A DNA stretch of 64,000 bases from Candidatus Helarchaeota archaeon (GCA_016840125.1 JAEOSY010000397.1:1-64000); one strand, 5' to 3'. Counted from the first letter of the stretch, positions 54,182 through 63,692 are shown. Notes: generated by a model not told the origin, from the sequence alone. Program-made: numbers and translations.

Positions 54182-54992
54182 ATAAAACCTAAAATCCTAT
54201 ACCCCTTCGGTTAGAGATTCCAAATTGTGAATTGTATAATAAGAATTTGAACTTTTCGAACCCTAAAATGTGATCAGATATTAGGATCTATAAAAAATGA
54301 TTGTTTCACTTTTCCACCTCCTTAAAAGCAAAGTTTTTTTACCACCTATAGTTTGGATCCTGCGTTAATATGTGTCTACGAACAGTTCAAATCACAAAAC
54401 ATCCTTTTTGCTTTAAATTTTGACCGCTATTAATTATATCACTTAATATATTCCATAATTCTACATAGTTGAGTAGATAAATCTTAAAACTTTACTGCAA
54501 ACAGATTGTTCTTTCATCTAGTTTAATCAAATCATTTTGGGGAGAAAAAAAAACGTATAAATAATTTTAAACTATAAAAACTTTTGTTAATTGAGGAGAA
54601 GTGTATCAGAAACTATTAAATTACGATTGACAAAAGAAATTTAACTAACCTAGATATAAAAAACTCAGAAAAAAGTAAAGGAAGACGGGAAAAAGAACGT
54701 GAGAAAGTGAAAGGTACTGCCCTTTCTAATTTTTGAACCCCTCCTCCCCCCCTTTTCTATTTTCCCCTGTACACTAGGGCAGTACCCACTACCTCTATTC
54801 CAATTTTGCCAAAGCTTATTTCTTAAAATTAATAATGAAAGATGAAACGTTTAAATTCATAATCTAATGTTGTTGCATTACTTATGTTTCTTACATCGGT
54901 CCGTATCACATTGATGTTCTCTGAGAGGCATATTTTTATGAAAAATCTCGATTATTTATGTATATTAAGAGAAATGAAATTGGTTGAAAGAT
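54182..54992. other. Long non-coding stretch between the winged-helix-GTPase and dhs genes
   Basis: About 810 bases with no credible gene on either strand. It holds A/T-rich promoter-like sequence near both ends and, at 54655-54790, a purine-rich tract followed by a pyrimidine-rich tract with nested inverted repeats (separate entry). It is the longest gene-free region of the window and lies between two divergently transcribed genes, so it may contain regulatory sites for both or an RNA gene. Confidence 0.6.
54709..54786 (+). ncRNA. Candidate structured RNA element with two mutually exclusive hairpins
   Basis: A perfect 11-bp inverted repeat GGTACTGCCCT (54713-54723) and AGGGCAGTACC (54776-54786) encloses a C/T-rich loop of 52 bases. 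Its left arm also takes part in a tight alternative hairpin, GAAAGG (54709-54714), loop TACTGC, CCTTTC (54721-54726). Both cannot form at once, the arrangement seen in switching leaders. Strand is assigned because dhs starts 207 bases downstream. It could equally be a DNA palindrome bound by the neighbouring winged-helix protein. Confidence 0.35.
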
Positions 54993-55958
54993 ATGAAGTT
55001 AGATGAAATTCGGCATGTAAAAGTCGCGCCAGAGATGAATCTAGGGCAATTAATTGAAGAGATGCGAACTGGTGCAGGATTTGGAGCAAAGCATCTGGCC
55101 CGCGGAGTAGATATATTCATGGACATGGTCCAAGATGCAGATTGTACTATCTTCTTGACTGTTGCAGGTGCAATGATTCCAGGTGGGATGAAACATGTTT
55201 TAATTGATCTTATTGAATTAGGGGTTATTGATGTTCTAATCGTAACTGGAGCAACACTCACTCATGATTTAATAGAAGCTTTTGGATATAAACACTTTCA
55301 CGGGAGTGCTATTGCGGATGACGAAGCACTCAGTAAAGAAGGGCTCAATCGGATTTATAATGTCTTACTTCCAAATGAAGCCTATGAGATGTTAGAGGAT
55401 AACATTCAGAATATTTTAAAAGAATCCTCTAAACCTGATTTCCTCTGCTCAGAATTCCTGACGTATCTTGGGGAACGATTACCTAAGAGACCTTCTATAA
55501 TGAAGACAGCAGCAAAGCGAAAGGTTCCCATTTTCTGTCCTGCCATCGCGGATTCAATATTAGGATTTCAAATCTGGATGTACAGCCAAACTAATCCCAT
55601 CAAAGTGGATATTTTAAGGGATCAAAAGCGGATCATTGACATCGCTTATGAGTCTAAGAAGAAAGGGGCTTTAATTATTGGAGGAGGAACGCCAAAACAT
55701 TATGTGGCAATGGCCATGCAAGTCACTTCAAAAGGGTTAGATTACGCAATTCAGGTTACAACGGATAGGCCTGAACCCGGCGGAGTCAGTGGAGCCAGTT
55801 TGCAAGAAGCAATATCGTGGAAGAAAGTGGATGCAAAAGCTGAATACGTTGATGTGATCTGTGATGCTACAATTGCACTTCCGATAATGTTAGGGGCGAT
55901 ATCAGAGCGAATGAAAAACATTTCCCGGCAAAACAAAGTATTTGAAATTTATGAATAA
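54993..55958 (+). CDS. dhs: Deoxyhypusine synthase
   Basis: 321 aa from ATG 54993 (TTG 54984 would add three residues). Family motifs: GAGFGAKHLARGVDIF, FLTVAGAMIPGGMK, VTGATLTHDLIEAFG, ADSILGFQIW, GGGTPKHYVAMAM and the catalytic Lys in QEAISWKKVD. The enzyme uses NAD to move an aminobutyl group from spermidine, or agmatine-type donors in some archaea, to a Lys of aIF5A. An agmatinase gene lies tail to tail 10 bp downstream. It is the classical eukaryote/archaea-shared modification of IF5A. Confidence 0.9.
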   Translation: MKLDEIRHVKVAPEMNLGQLIEEMRTGAGFGAKHLARGVDIFMDMVQDADCTIFLTVAGAMIPGGMKHVLIDLIELGVIDVLIVTGATLTHDLIEAFGYKHFHGSAIADDEALSKEGLNRIYNVLLPNEAYEMLEDNIQNILKESSKPDFLCSEFLTYLGERLPKRPSIMKTAAKRKVPIFCPAIADSILGFQIWMYSQTNPIKVDILRDQKRIIDIAYESKKKGALIIGGGTPKHYVAMAMQVTSKGLDYAIQVTTDRPEPGGVSGASLQEAISWKKVDAKAEYVDVICDATIALPIMLGAISERMKNISRQNKVFEIYE

Positions 55959-55968
55959 AATCCCTCCA

Positions 55969-56889
55969 TTATTTCATAGCTTTTACAATGAAACCTAAGA
56001 ATTCCATAATGAGCCTGGCAGCGGTAATTGAGGTAATTTCCGAAGAATCATAAGGGGGACAAACTTCAACCATATCAAAGCCGATTATTTTAAAATTTTT
56101 GGAAATAAGCTGGAGTGAGTTCCATAACTGGCGATATGATAATCCTCCCGGTATGGGATATCCAGTTCCAGGTGCACAACTCGGATCCAACACGTCAATA
56201 TCAATAGAAACATAAACGCGCTCTATTTTGCGCTCATGGAACGATTTAAATCGCTCGGTTAATAATGAAGTTAAATTGGTTTCGGTTATTGTATGTGCAG
56301 CAATGAGATTGATTTTATTTTGTTTTAAGAATTCGGCTTCTTCATAATCTACATCACGAATACCAATGTAAATTAAATCCTCTGGATTGATCATCGGCAA
56401 GTCTAGGATGCGATGGAACACGGTGCAATGAGCATATTGTTCCTTAAATAACCACTTATCATATAAATCAACATGAGCATCGAGGATAATAATTCCTATT
56501 TTTTGGTTATACGATTGCAGAAGAGAACGAATGATAGGATAAGTAATGAAATGGTCGCCACCTAGAATTACAGGTATTGGGGGATTATTATGGTTGGAAG
56601 ATAGAATTAGTGCAATGATCTCGTCAACAGCTTGTAATGTTTCCTCAATTAAAGAGGGATACACTTCAATATCGCCTATATCAACAACTTTTTTCTGAAA
56701 GATATCTATTCCTGATTCTGTAAGAAGAGAAAAAAGATCAAAAGCTTTACGGATGGCAGAAGGTGCAACTTTTGCCCCAGAACGTGGGCTTGTGCTAGTT
56801 GCTTCAAAAGGGACTCCAAAAATTACGAAATCAGTATCCTCTGATATATCCGATTTCTGAATTTTATCAAACATTTTATTACCAGCCAA
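55969..56889 (-). CDS. speB: Agmatinase (arginase/ureohydrolase family)
   Basis: 306 aa (TTG 56889; ATG 56874, five residues in, is as likely). Mn-binding motifs are complete: VILGGDHFITYP, ILDAHVDLYD and SIDIDVLDPSCAPGTGYP. Family function is hydrolysis of agmatine to putrescine and urea. It converges on the deoxyhypusine synthase gene, linking polyamine supply to hypusination. In haloarchaea an agmatinase completes hypusine made from agmatine, and the same could hold here; that is inference. Confidence 0.88.
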   Translation of the reverse strand: MAGNKMFDKIQKSDISEDTDFVIFGVPFEATSTSPRSGAKVAPSAIRKAFDLFSLLTESGIDIFQKKVVDIGDIEVYPSLIEETLQAVDEIIALILSSNHNNPPIPVILGGDHFITYPIIRSLLQSYNQKIGIIILDAHVDLYDKWLFKEQYAHCTVFHRILDLPMINPEDLIYIGIRDVDYEEAEFLKQNKINLIAAHTITETNLTSLLTERFKSFHERKIERVYVSIDIDVLDPSCAPGTGYPIPGGLSYRQLWNSLQLISKNFKIIGFDMVEVCPPYDSSEITSITAARLIMEFLGFIVKAMK

Positions 56890-57038
56890 ACACAGAAAAT
56901 ATAGCTAAAGAGAGAGAGTTATTATGAAATTTCCTCTATTTTTATTTTTTCGAAATCTAAAAGACTAACCTTACAATTATCTATAAGAAGCTATAAATTC
57001 TAATAAAAATCTATCAGCTTTCTATTCTAATTCTCCAT

Positions 57039-58517
57039 CTAGCCGCATGTGGCTGCGGATAAACCCACCCTAAGGTTATCAGGCGGTACGCCCGTTGCCA
57101 GGTTCCGGCCATCCAGCACGGTAATGAGGGCTACCAAGAGATTTCTCTTGAGGTTCGTTGCTGGGTCTGGAGACCGGAAGGGAGTTACCCCGTAGTGCTT
57201 GAAGAGGTCGTAGAGTTGCGCCCACTGATAGTAGGGACTGCCCGGGTTCAAACGGGGTTTTAAAACACCCCCGACTTGTGCGAGCACCCGCTTATAGCAA
57301 GCTGGAAGGGGTTCCGTGAACCCTAAGCCTCTTCGAGCTATCACGTAACTTGCCAAAATGTGATCTGAGCAGTTAAATGACCAAGAATATTTCAATGCCC
57401 CGATGATCGTGGTGTAGGCAGGATGCACCTTGCGCACCGCAATCCCATGCCGAATACATTTCCGTTCCAGCAAGGCGAGCATGGAAATCTTGAATTGATT
57501 GAGTTTACGATTGCGTTTTTTATTGTAGGAGAAGGTCTGATTGAAGGTCAAATCTTCGATTACTAGTCCTTTTCCTTTGGTTAAACAATAATTGATGACT
57601 TTATCGAGCTTGAAGCTCGCGTAATCGTCCCGCCGGCCCTTACGGTAGGAGTGCAAGTTGCGCAGCGAGATCTGTTGATAACTTAAAAACTCGCCATGGT
57701 GATCCACATGAACCAATGCGAGGAAATTGTAGTTGAAGTCCAGCCCAACCGCCCCGTGTTGGAACCCGTATAGCAAGTCAGGTTCTGGGATTTCATAAGA
57801 CACATGGGCGTAGTACCGTACCTCCCCTTTCACCAATTGCCGTTTGACGACGACGGTGTATTTATCCAGGTGGAGGAGGGTTTGAAAGGTCGCCCTTTGG
57901 GCGGGATTGATCATGATTGGTACGCGGATTCGTTTCGGAGTCCGCCCGTTGGCTTTATGGAAGGTTGAGACCCGCAGCTCCTCACTCGGTAGGAGCTTCA
58001 AATTGTTATTTTGGACACCTCCTTGTACCTTCCCATCACAGCGAAACGACGCATCCCGCTGGATTAGAAATTCCTCGCGGGAAACGTTCTGACGTATCCG
58101 TTGTCGAAACAGCCGTCTTGTGCCGAATACGATAGGTTTAAGTTCTAAGGTTGCTAGCCGATTTTGGAGTGACGACCGAACTGAAAATAATCCGGACAAG
58201 CTCCGATTCTTAGGATCTTTCGTTTTATTCTCTTCAATCTGCTGTTCCACGACGCCCAGTTTTTGCGTCAGATAATTTTTACGCTTCTTCAGCCACGTCT
58301 GCTGCTGTTCGAGTTTGATCCTATTCTCGGTCATGATGGTGTTTACGTAGGGGTTGTTCTGGCAGATTTGCATCAGCTTCTGTTGAATCCCCGATTCCTT
58401 CTTGAAGAGCAGTTGATACCCTTTCCGTTTCACCCGATTATAGAGCGTAAAAATTTCATTGAGTTGGGGGATTTGGGATACAGAGGGCTGTAAGCGAAAG
58501 CAAATAGTTGTTAGCAT
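57039..58517 (-). CDS. tnpB: TnpB (IS605 OrfB-type RNA-guided nuclease) lacking the usual zinc finger
   Basis: 492 aa. RuvC residues are present: Asp260 in GLDFNYNFLALVHVD, Glu321 in GLVIEDLTF and Asp385 in CSDHILASYVIARRGLGF. Between the second and third motifs the CxxC zinc finger of standard TnpB is replaced by VHPAYTTIIGALKYSWSF, as in a known sub-branch with NPAYTS-type sequence. The N-terminal half is a basic helical recognition lobe. No tnpA is adjacent. The gene is clearly richer in G+C than its neighbours, a sign of recent arrival. TnpB proteins act with an RNA from the 3' end of their gene to cut DNA. Confidence 0.85.
   Translation of the reverse strand: MLTTICFRLQPSVSQIPQLNEIFTLYNRVKRKGYQLLFKKESGIQQKLMQICQNNPYVNTIMTENRIKLEQQQTWLKKRKNYLTQKLGVVEQQIEENKTKDPKNRSLSGLFSVRSSLQNRLATLELKPIVFGTRRLFRQRIRQNVSREEFLIQRDASFRCDGKVQGGVQNNNLKLLPSEELRVSTFHKANGRTPKRIRVPIMINPAQRATFQTLLHLDKYTVVVKRQLVKGEVRYYAHVSYEIPEPDLLYGFQHGAVGLDFNYNFLALVHVDHHGEFLSYQQISLRNLHSYRKGRRDDYASFKLDKVINYCLTKGKGLVIEDLTFNQTFSYNKKRNRKLNQFKISMLALLERKCIRHGIAVRKVHPAYTTIIGALKYSWSFNCSDHILASYVIARRGLGFTEPLPACYKRVLAQVGGVLKPRLNPGSPYYQWAQLYDLFKHYGVTPFRSPDPATNLKRNLLVALITVLDGRNLATGVPPDNLRVGLSAATCG
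57043..57058 (-). repeat. Right-end hairpin of the tnpB element
   Basis: CCGCATGTGGCTGCGG: five-bp stem CCGCA/TGCGG with a six-base loop, inside the final codons of tnpB. Position matches the subterminal palindrome of IS605-type right ends and the scaffold of the guide RNA. Confidence 0.55.
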
Positions 58518-58856
58518 AGTCCTATTCCCATCAATTCAAGAGATAATTCTTGAAAGGGTTTAATGGAGGGCAGCATATAAACGTTTGTGTGGGAAAATGC
58601 GCGAATAGCTCAAATGCGCATATTCAGAAGAGCGATAAATTTCCAGCATTGACTAAAATTTTTAAATATAAGGCATCTTTTCCTCTTATAGAACGGACTG
58701 TATACAGTGAATTTCTCCCATACAATTTCACGGTCGTCAGCCTTTTCTGAGTATGTGTTCTTCACTATTTCGCAGTAAAATAGTTAAAAATTGTGAATAA
58801 AAGACTAATATAGGAACAGTGCATTAAAAGATTTAGCTTAGAAGGAGAGATAATTC
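58518..58856. other. Spacer upstream of the giant surface-protein gene, with three small palindromes
   Basis: 339 bases without a credible gene (the short open frame at 58550 is low-complexity). It contains the left-end hairpin of the tnpB element (58535-58554), a 6-bp inverted repeat ATGCGC/GCGCAT (58597-58602 and 58616-58621), and a perfect 12-bp palindrome ACTGTATACAGT (58697-58708). A/T-rich DNA and a GAAGGAGAGAT ribosome site precede the ATG at 58857. Confidence 0.55.
58697..58708. promoter_or_regulatory. 12-bp perfect palindrome, possible operator
   Basis: ACTGTATACAGT, about 150 bases before the start of the 1611-aa gene, in otherwise unstructured A/T-rich DNA. Dyad symmetry of this size fits a dimeric regulator site; no second copy was noticed in the window. 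Confidence 0.3.
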
Positions 58857-61800
58857 ATGAAAAAGTCTAAAAAGCGATTTCTGGGATTTATATTCATTTC
58901 TTTCTTCCTTGGATCATTAGTTTTGGGTATAATTTTTGAGAATCTCAAGATTAAGAACGAGGCAAAGATACAATTAGATGGGGGAGATAATTACTTTGAT
59001 GAAAATGGTCCGATAGAACCCCCCATAATCATTACACAGTCTGACTTTACATTAGAAGGGCAGAATCAGACGGATTCTCTGCTATATTACCAGGGAGCGG
59101 CGTTGTATCAATCAAATTCAACTGAAGATCTTGAAATTGATACCAATGGCTGGAATGCCTCGGATATTCTTCTGAATTTCACAGATATTCACGAAGAAGA
59201 GGGTCCCATCATTGTAGAGGAACAGACACCTCCGGGAGGTTATTTACCGATTTTTAACACCTCAGGATTTGCGCAGGTAGGGATCTACGCCATGCAATTC
59301 AACGTCCCGGATGATTGCTTCATTTTCAGATTCAAGGTGTTCCTAAATTATCAAGGGAATTTTTCAGTATTTGCAAGGATTTTACCTGCAACTCTTGGGG
59401 TATCACCGCCGGCGCCAAGCAGTTCAGAGTACGTGGCAGTTTCACAAACGGTTGATTTCACAACCTACGGGACAGAAAATGTTTCCGAATGGGTTGAGTT
59501 TTTTTTCACCCCAAGGGATCTCAAAGCGCTTCTTGATTCAGATAGTACCGAGGGCAACACGTTCTTTATAGTACTGGAACCTATCGAAATGTCGGATGTT
59601 GGTGGTGGTGGGAGTTCAGGTGACGACGGAGCCTCCTTCTTACAATGGGGATACCAACTCGATGCCAATGGAGATGATGGATTTTGTTACGTCTATAACG
59701 GAAATACGTGGTCGATTATAATTATCGGGATGGGGGGGACAGTTGATCTCCTTCTCACGGATATAATGTATTCAACATTCACATATGATACTGAGATAGA
59801 TATTGAATCCAGTTCCCATGATTATGTATTAGTGTATGATGAGGAACGAGGGATAGGCAACATTTATACACAAAACAACTCACAGCAATTTCAACCATCA
59901 AGCACGGGATATTTGAGAGAATTAGATGTTTATGTACAGTACAGGGGAAGTGTAATTATAACTGCTGATATTTATAACGCTTCTGAAAGTGTTTTAGTAA
60001 ATCCAGGAGAGGCATTACCTGATTCCTTGCTCTTTAGTTCGGTCGATTATTCAGTAACGTCCTTGGGAGCGTCGTCTGAGTGGATATCTTTGAGATTTCC
60101 GTCTACAACTAACGACAGATCAAGCCTTCTAGATTTACAAAATACTTTCAATCATTCATTTTTCGTAGTACTTCGTGCTGTCGGTACTGGATTTCTTCTC
60201 CGTGAGAGTGTTTTATGGAGCTACGAAGAAGATTCAAACAATGGAAACGAGGGGCATGCATATTACTGGAATGAAAGCAGACCACCAGAACAATGGACAT
60301 TATTTCTCAATCATACCGATGTTGGAGAGAATATTGACTTAAATGTTCGAAATATAAATATCGTTACTTATGAATTGAACCCATCGGACATGAATCTTCA
60401 GATTAATGGTACACAGGTGGAGGATTATAGTTCTTTTTATTATGGTGGGTCGTTACTCTTTAATGGTACATACAATGACAGTGGAGGGTCGCTTCTCCTT
60501 GATATAGTCTCTGATTATAATGTCTATTATTATGTAATATGGTCTGCGTTATTTACCAATCAGACCGAAGCTAATACATATTACCTTGGTAAATCACTAT
60601 CAGATACAATTAACTGGAATGTGACATTATATTCCAATTTCCCTAAATGGAATTCGAGCACCGAGATTATTGGCTTATATGGGGGATGGGGGATTAATAT
60701 AACATTTCCAAAAGGGAATTTAATTAGCACCGTCAAGTATTTAAGCGTAAGCTTACCAGAGAATATCTTTTGGTTTACCGATCAAAGTGGAATAACCCAG
60801 AGATTAGTTCTCCGCAATTTTTCCATCTTCTTTCCACCTCACGGAACTGCAGGACCATGGTTGATCCAAGCAACGAGTACCAACTTCATTGAAGAAATAC
60901 GAACTTATAATGGAACAGACTGGGTAAATCAATTCTATGTTGGGGATGAGATGAATGTGACTGCAAAGTTACTATCTCAGACATCGGTAGAAGCTAATCT
61001 CTCAATTTATGACCGCGATAATCAAATCGTGAATACGAGTTTGAAAGGAACACCAGGATTATGGGTTGATTTTCCAATCTGGACGGTTAATAAGAATGGT
61101 ACGCATCATACTGTGGTTTATTGGCATAATGGCACTCATGTTGGAATTCGAAGTCTCTCCTTAGAGTGTGTATACCATACCAACCTTTCTGTTGTCTACA
61201 CTAATATAGGTGTACTACCCTTTGATCCTACAGAAAACATCTACATAGACGTTTTTTATAATGATACTGATAACAATGTGGGATTAACTGGTGCAAATAT
61301 CAAGGCAAATGTATCGTTTCTAGTGAGTGAGGATACCACCGCGGGAGTTTATAATCTCACACTTCAACCGTTTTTGTTGATCAATGGAAATTATACAGCT
61401 AAAATTGAAGCAACGAAGTCTGGTTATAATTTATCGGTAGTCTATGTGAAATTTGCTGTTTATTCAAGTGTAAACGCCAGTTTGGATGCGGTAGGAGGAG
61501 TAGTATTTACAAGTGGGAAATGGTGGGTTAATCCAGATCCCTATTTTGATGATCAAACTCCACTTATAACTGTATTATATGCTAACGGGACATTTCCTTA
61601 CGAGGGAATTGAGTACGCTCAAATCGTAGTTAGTCCCAACTGGACATCTACCACCTGGTTTGGGAACCCCACGAATTTAACTCCAGGATTCTATGATGTT
61701 CAAATTGATACAATGGGTTTGCATGAGGGCGACATTGGAGAAGTTTTGATCATTGCGTATTCAGGGGCGTTTGAAACTAAAGTGATTCAGATTTATGTGA

Positions 61801-63692
61801 ATGTTACAGAAATCCCATCAAGTTTACTCTACATTGATGCGGGGCAATATAGTAACATTACTGCGTATGAAGGAGAAACGATTGATATTGCAGTGGGATA
61901 TTGGGATGATTTCCATGGAAATCCCATTGTTTTTGAGAATTCCACTGCAGGGAACATAACTTGGAGCATTATTGGAACTGGAGCCAACAGTACTCTAGAG
62001 AAATCGGTTTGGCAATACGAAGACTCTATATCACTTCCAAGTTGGGGAATAAATGGAACACAAACATACCAAATTACAATAGTCGCAACAGCCGCACTGG
62101 ATTATGCAACCACTGAAACAAACTTGACATTGAATGTATTAAGTAAAGAAAATACGACCCTAACACTATCTAATTGGACTGCTACGGAATATCGAGTAGG
62201 AAATAGTTTTTCAGTTTTTGCAGATTTATCCTATGAGAATGGAACAGCGTTAATAAATAAACGAGTTGATCTGAATATAACGCTCAAGGATAAGACGGGG
62301 GGAGTCATAGATTCTTACCTCGATTCACGAAATACAAATTCTACCGGAATTGCGAAGTACGAATTTCCAACGATTAATCCAGGAATTTACAATATCACAA
62401 TAAATGCGTCTTATGAAGGGACTGAACAAATAGATCCCGCATCGGATTTATTAGTAGTTCCAATTAAACCAAAATATAACGTGACGCTCGAATTTCTATC
62501 AGAACTTCCGTCTGAGATTATGGTAGGGAGTGCATTAGAGCTCCAGGCGCAACTTCTCAATAATGAAACATTACAGGGAATAGCGAATGCCACGGTAGAA
62601 TTCATATTATTTAATGGGCAAAATATTCTTGAAGAACGTAAGGTAACGACTGATGGAAATGGAATGGCCCTAGTTGAAATTGAGATAACAGATGCAATGG
62701 CAGACTATGTAACATTTGAAATAAGAGTGGTCTTCCCAGGATCAGCTACTAGCAACTCCGCTGAGTATACCGCGGTTACTTCAGTCAGCGTCATGACTGT
62801 TGGTAAATTAATTCTGAGGTATGTACCTTATGTTGCAGTCGCCGCAGTCGCAATTGTCGGAACGTATTTATCATATAGACAATTTGTTGCAGTCCCTCGG
62901 AGAAGACGTCGATTCGCCCGAATGGAAAAATTGGCAACGAAATTTGTAGATATTGTCAATTTACAGCATATTTTAGTACTTCATTCAGATGCGGGTACCT
63001 GTATTTTTCAACATTCATTTGGTGAAGTCACCTTCGATCCCGATTTAATAAGTGGATTTTTAACGGCTATATCTGCGTTCCAGACAGAACTCACAGCACC
63101 AGCTGCTACGAAGGTTCCATTTGGTGAAAAGGTACCTAGTGAAAAAGTCCCTAGTGAAAAAGAAACAAGAGGATTTGAGTTAAGTTACGCTAATTTTAAA
63201 ATACTACTACAGGATGCAGCGAAAACCCGAACAGCACTCATCTTATCAGCAGATCCCACAGAAAGCATCAGATCAGCATTAGATGAATTTGTGGTAAAAT
63301 TTGAAACGAAATATGAGAAGGATTTACGTAATTGGAGAGGGGCAATGGCACCATTCCAAAACGCAAATGAGCTAGTAGAAGCAACTTTTGAAACATCTTT
63401 GCTTTGGCCACACCGGATAGAAACATTGGATAGCGAAACTGTCAAAGGTCTTAACAGTCTGGAAAGTAGCCTCTTTACCTTGGCGCTTGAAACTCAAACA
63501 AACAAACGTTACTTCTTCTTGCCAGCACTAGTTGGGAAAGCGGGAACGATCCGGCGTGAATCTCAAATAGAAATCTTAGGTACAATTGATGACCTCCGAC
63601 AAAAAGGCATTTTTAAAGCGATTCCGATAGAAAGGTTAGAAGAACAATTAAAAACAGAAGCCAATAACCAAAAACCCGAACCTGCTGCCTAA
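58857..63692 (+). CDS. Giant single-pass surface protein with a cytoplasmic longin-like domain
   Basis: 1611 aa. A signal/TM helix (FLGFIFISFFLGSLVLGIIF) leads to an extracellular part of about 1290 residues rich in N-glycosylation sequons. It has two related beta-sandwich domains near the N-terminus (about 140-300 and 340-490) and several Ig/invasin-like domains further on (for example VFADLSYENGTALINKRVDL). One TM helix (about 1318-1342, YVPYVAVAAVAIVGTYLSY) is followed by PRRRRRFARM, the inside-positive signal. The cytoplasmic 250 residues start with a longin-like domain (FVDIVNLQHILVLHSDAG, LISGFLTAISAFQTEL, FKILLQD...ALILSADP) matching the protein at 29075. It looks like a receptor or adhesin linked to GTPase or membrane-traffic machinery. 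Confidence 0.75.
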   Translation: MKKSKKRFLGFIFISFFLGSLVLGIIFENLKIKNEAKIQLDGGDNYFDENGPIEPPIIITQSDFTLEGQNQTDSLLYYQGAALYQSNSTEDLEIDTNGWNASDILLNFTDIHEEEGPIIVEEQTPPGGYLPIFNTSGFAQVGIYAMQFNVPDDCFIFRFKVFLNYQGNFSVFARILPATLGVSPPAPSSSEYVAVSQTVDFTTYGTENVSEWVEFFFTPRDLKALLDSDSTEGNTFFIVLEPIEMSDVGGGGSSGDDGASFLQWGYQLDANGDDGFCYVYNGNTWSIIIIGMGGTVDLLLTDIMYSTFTYDTEIDIESSSHDYVLVYDEERGIGNIYTQNNSQQFQPSSTGYLRELDVYVQYRGSVIITADIYNASESVLVNPGEALPDSLLFSSVDYSVTSLGASSEWISLRFPSTTNDRSSLLDLQNTFNHSFFVVLRAVGTGFLLRESVLWSYEEDSNNGNEGHAYYWNESRPPEQWTLFLNHTDVGENIDLNVRNINIVTYELNPSDMNLQINGTQVEDYSSFYYGGSLLFNGTYNDSGGSLLLDIVSDYNVYYYVIWSALFTNQTEANTYYLGKSLSDTINWNVTLYSNFPKWNSSTEIIGLYGGWGINITFPKGNLISTVKYLSVSLPENIFWFTDQSGITQRLVLRNFSIFFPPHGTAGPWLIQATSTNFIEEIRTYNGTDWVNQFYVGDEMNVTAKLLSQTSVEANLSIYDRDNQIVNTSLKGTPGLWVDFPIWTVNKNGTHHTVVYWHNGTHVGIRSLSLECVYHTNLSVVYTNIGVLPFDPTENIYIDVFYNDTDNNVGLTGANIKANVSFLVSEDTTAGVYNLTLQPFLLINGNYTAKIEATKSGYNLSVVYVKFAVYSSVNASLDAVGGVVFTSGKWWVNPDPYFDDQTPLITVLYANGTFPYEGIEYAQIVVSPNWTSTTWFGNPTNLTPGFYDVQIDTMGLHEGDIGEVLIIAYSGAFETKVIQIYVNVTEIPSSLLYIDAGQYSNITAYEGETIDIAVGYWDDFHGNPIVFENSTAGNITWSIIGTGANSTLEKSVWQYEDSISLPSWGINGTQTYQITIVATAALDYATTETNLTLNVLSKENTTLTLSNWTATEYRVGNSFSVFADLSYENGTALINKRVDLNITLKDKTGGVIDSYLDSRNTNSTGIAKYEFPTINPGIYNITINASYEGTEQIDPASDLLVVPIKPKYNVTLEFLSELPSEIMVGSALELQAQLLNNETLQGIANATVEFILFNGQNILEERKVTTDGNGMALVEIEITDAMADYVTFEIRVVFPGSATSNSAEYTAVTSVSVMTVGKLILRYVPYVAVAAVAIVGTYLSYRQFVAVPRRRRRFARMEKLATKFVDIVNLQHILVLHSDAGTCIFQHSFGEVTFDPDLISGFLTAISAFQTELTAPAATKVPFGEKVPSEKVPSEKETRGFELSYANFKILLQDAAKTRTALILSADPTESIRSALDEFVVKFETKYEKDLRNWRGAMAPFQNANELVEATFETSLLWPHRIETLDSETVKGLNSLESSLFTLALETQTNKRYFFLPALVGKAGTIRRESQIEILGTIDDLRQKGIFKAIPIERLEEQLKTEANNQKPEPAA

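Larger units (their letters stand above)
57035..58556 (-). mobile_element. Orphan IS605/IS1341-like tnpB element
   Basis: The G+C-rich block consists of tnpB plus terminal hairpins. Left end: TTCAAGA GATAAT TCTTGAA (58535-58554), a perfect 7-bp stem 18 bases before the start. Right end: CCGCA/TGCGG hairpin (57043-57058) overlapping the last codons, where IS605 right ends and the omega RNA usually lie. Without tnpA it cannot move on its own and depends on a transposase in trans. Exact borders are not provable from one copy. Confidence 0.65.

Noticed and set aside
54182..54992. tRNA, 5S rRNA or RNase P RNA in the long gap
   Set aside because: No cloverleaf, T-loop or conserved P RNA/5S motifs could be found by eye; only the inverted repeats stand out.
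57039..58517. Cas12-type CRISPR effector
   Set aside because: The RuvC motifs and size fit TnpB; there is no repeat-spacer array in the window and no cas1/cas2.
58550..58750. 66-aa open frame in the spacer before the giant surface protein
   Set aside because: It starts in the end of the tnpB element, has no family match, and contains the palindromes and promoter-like sequence instead.
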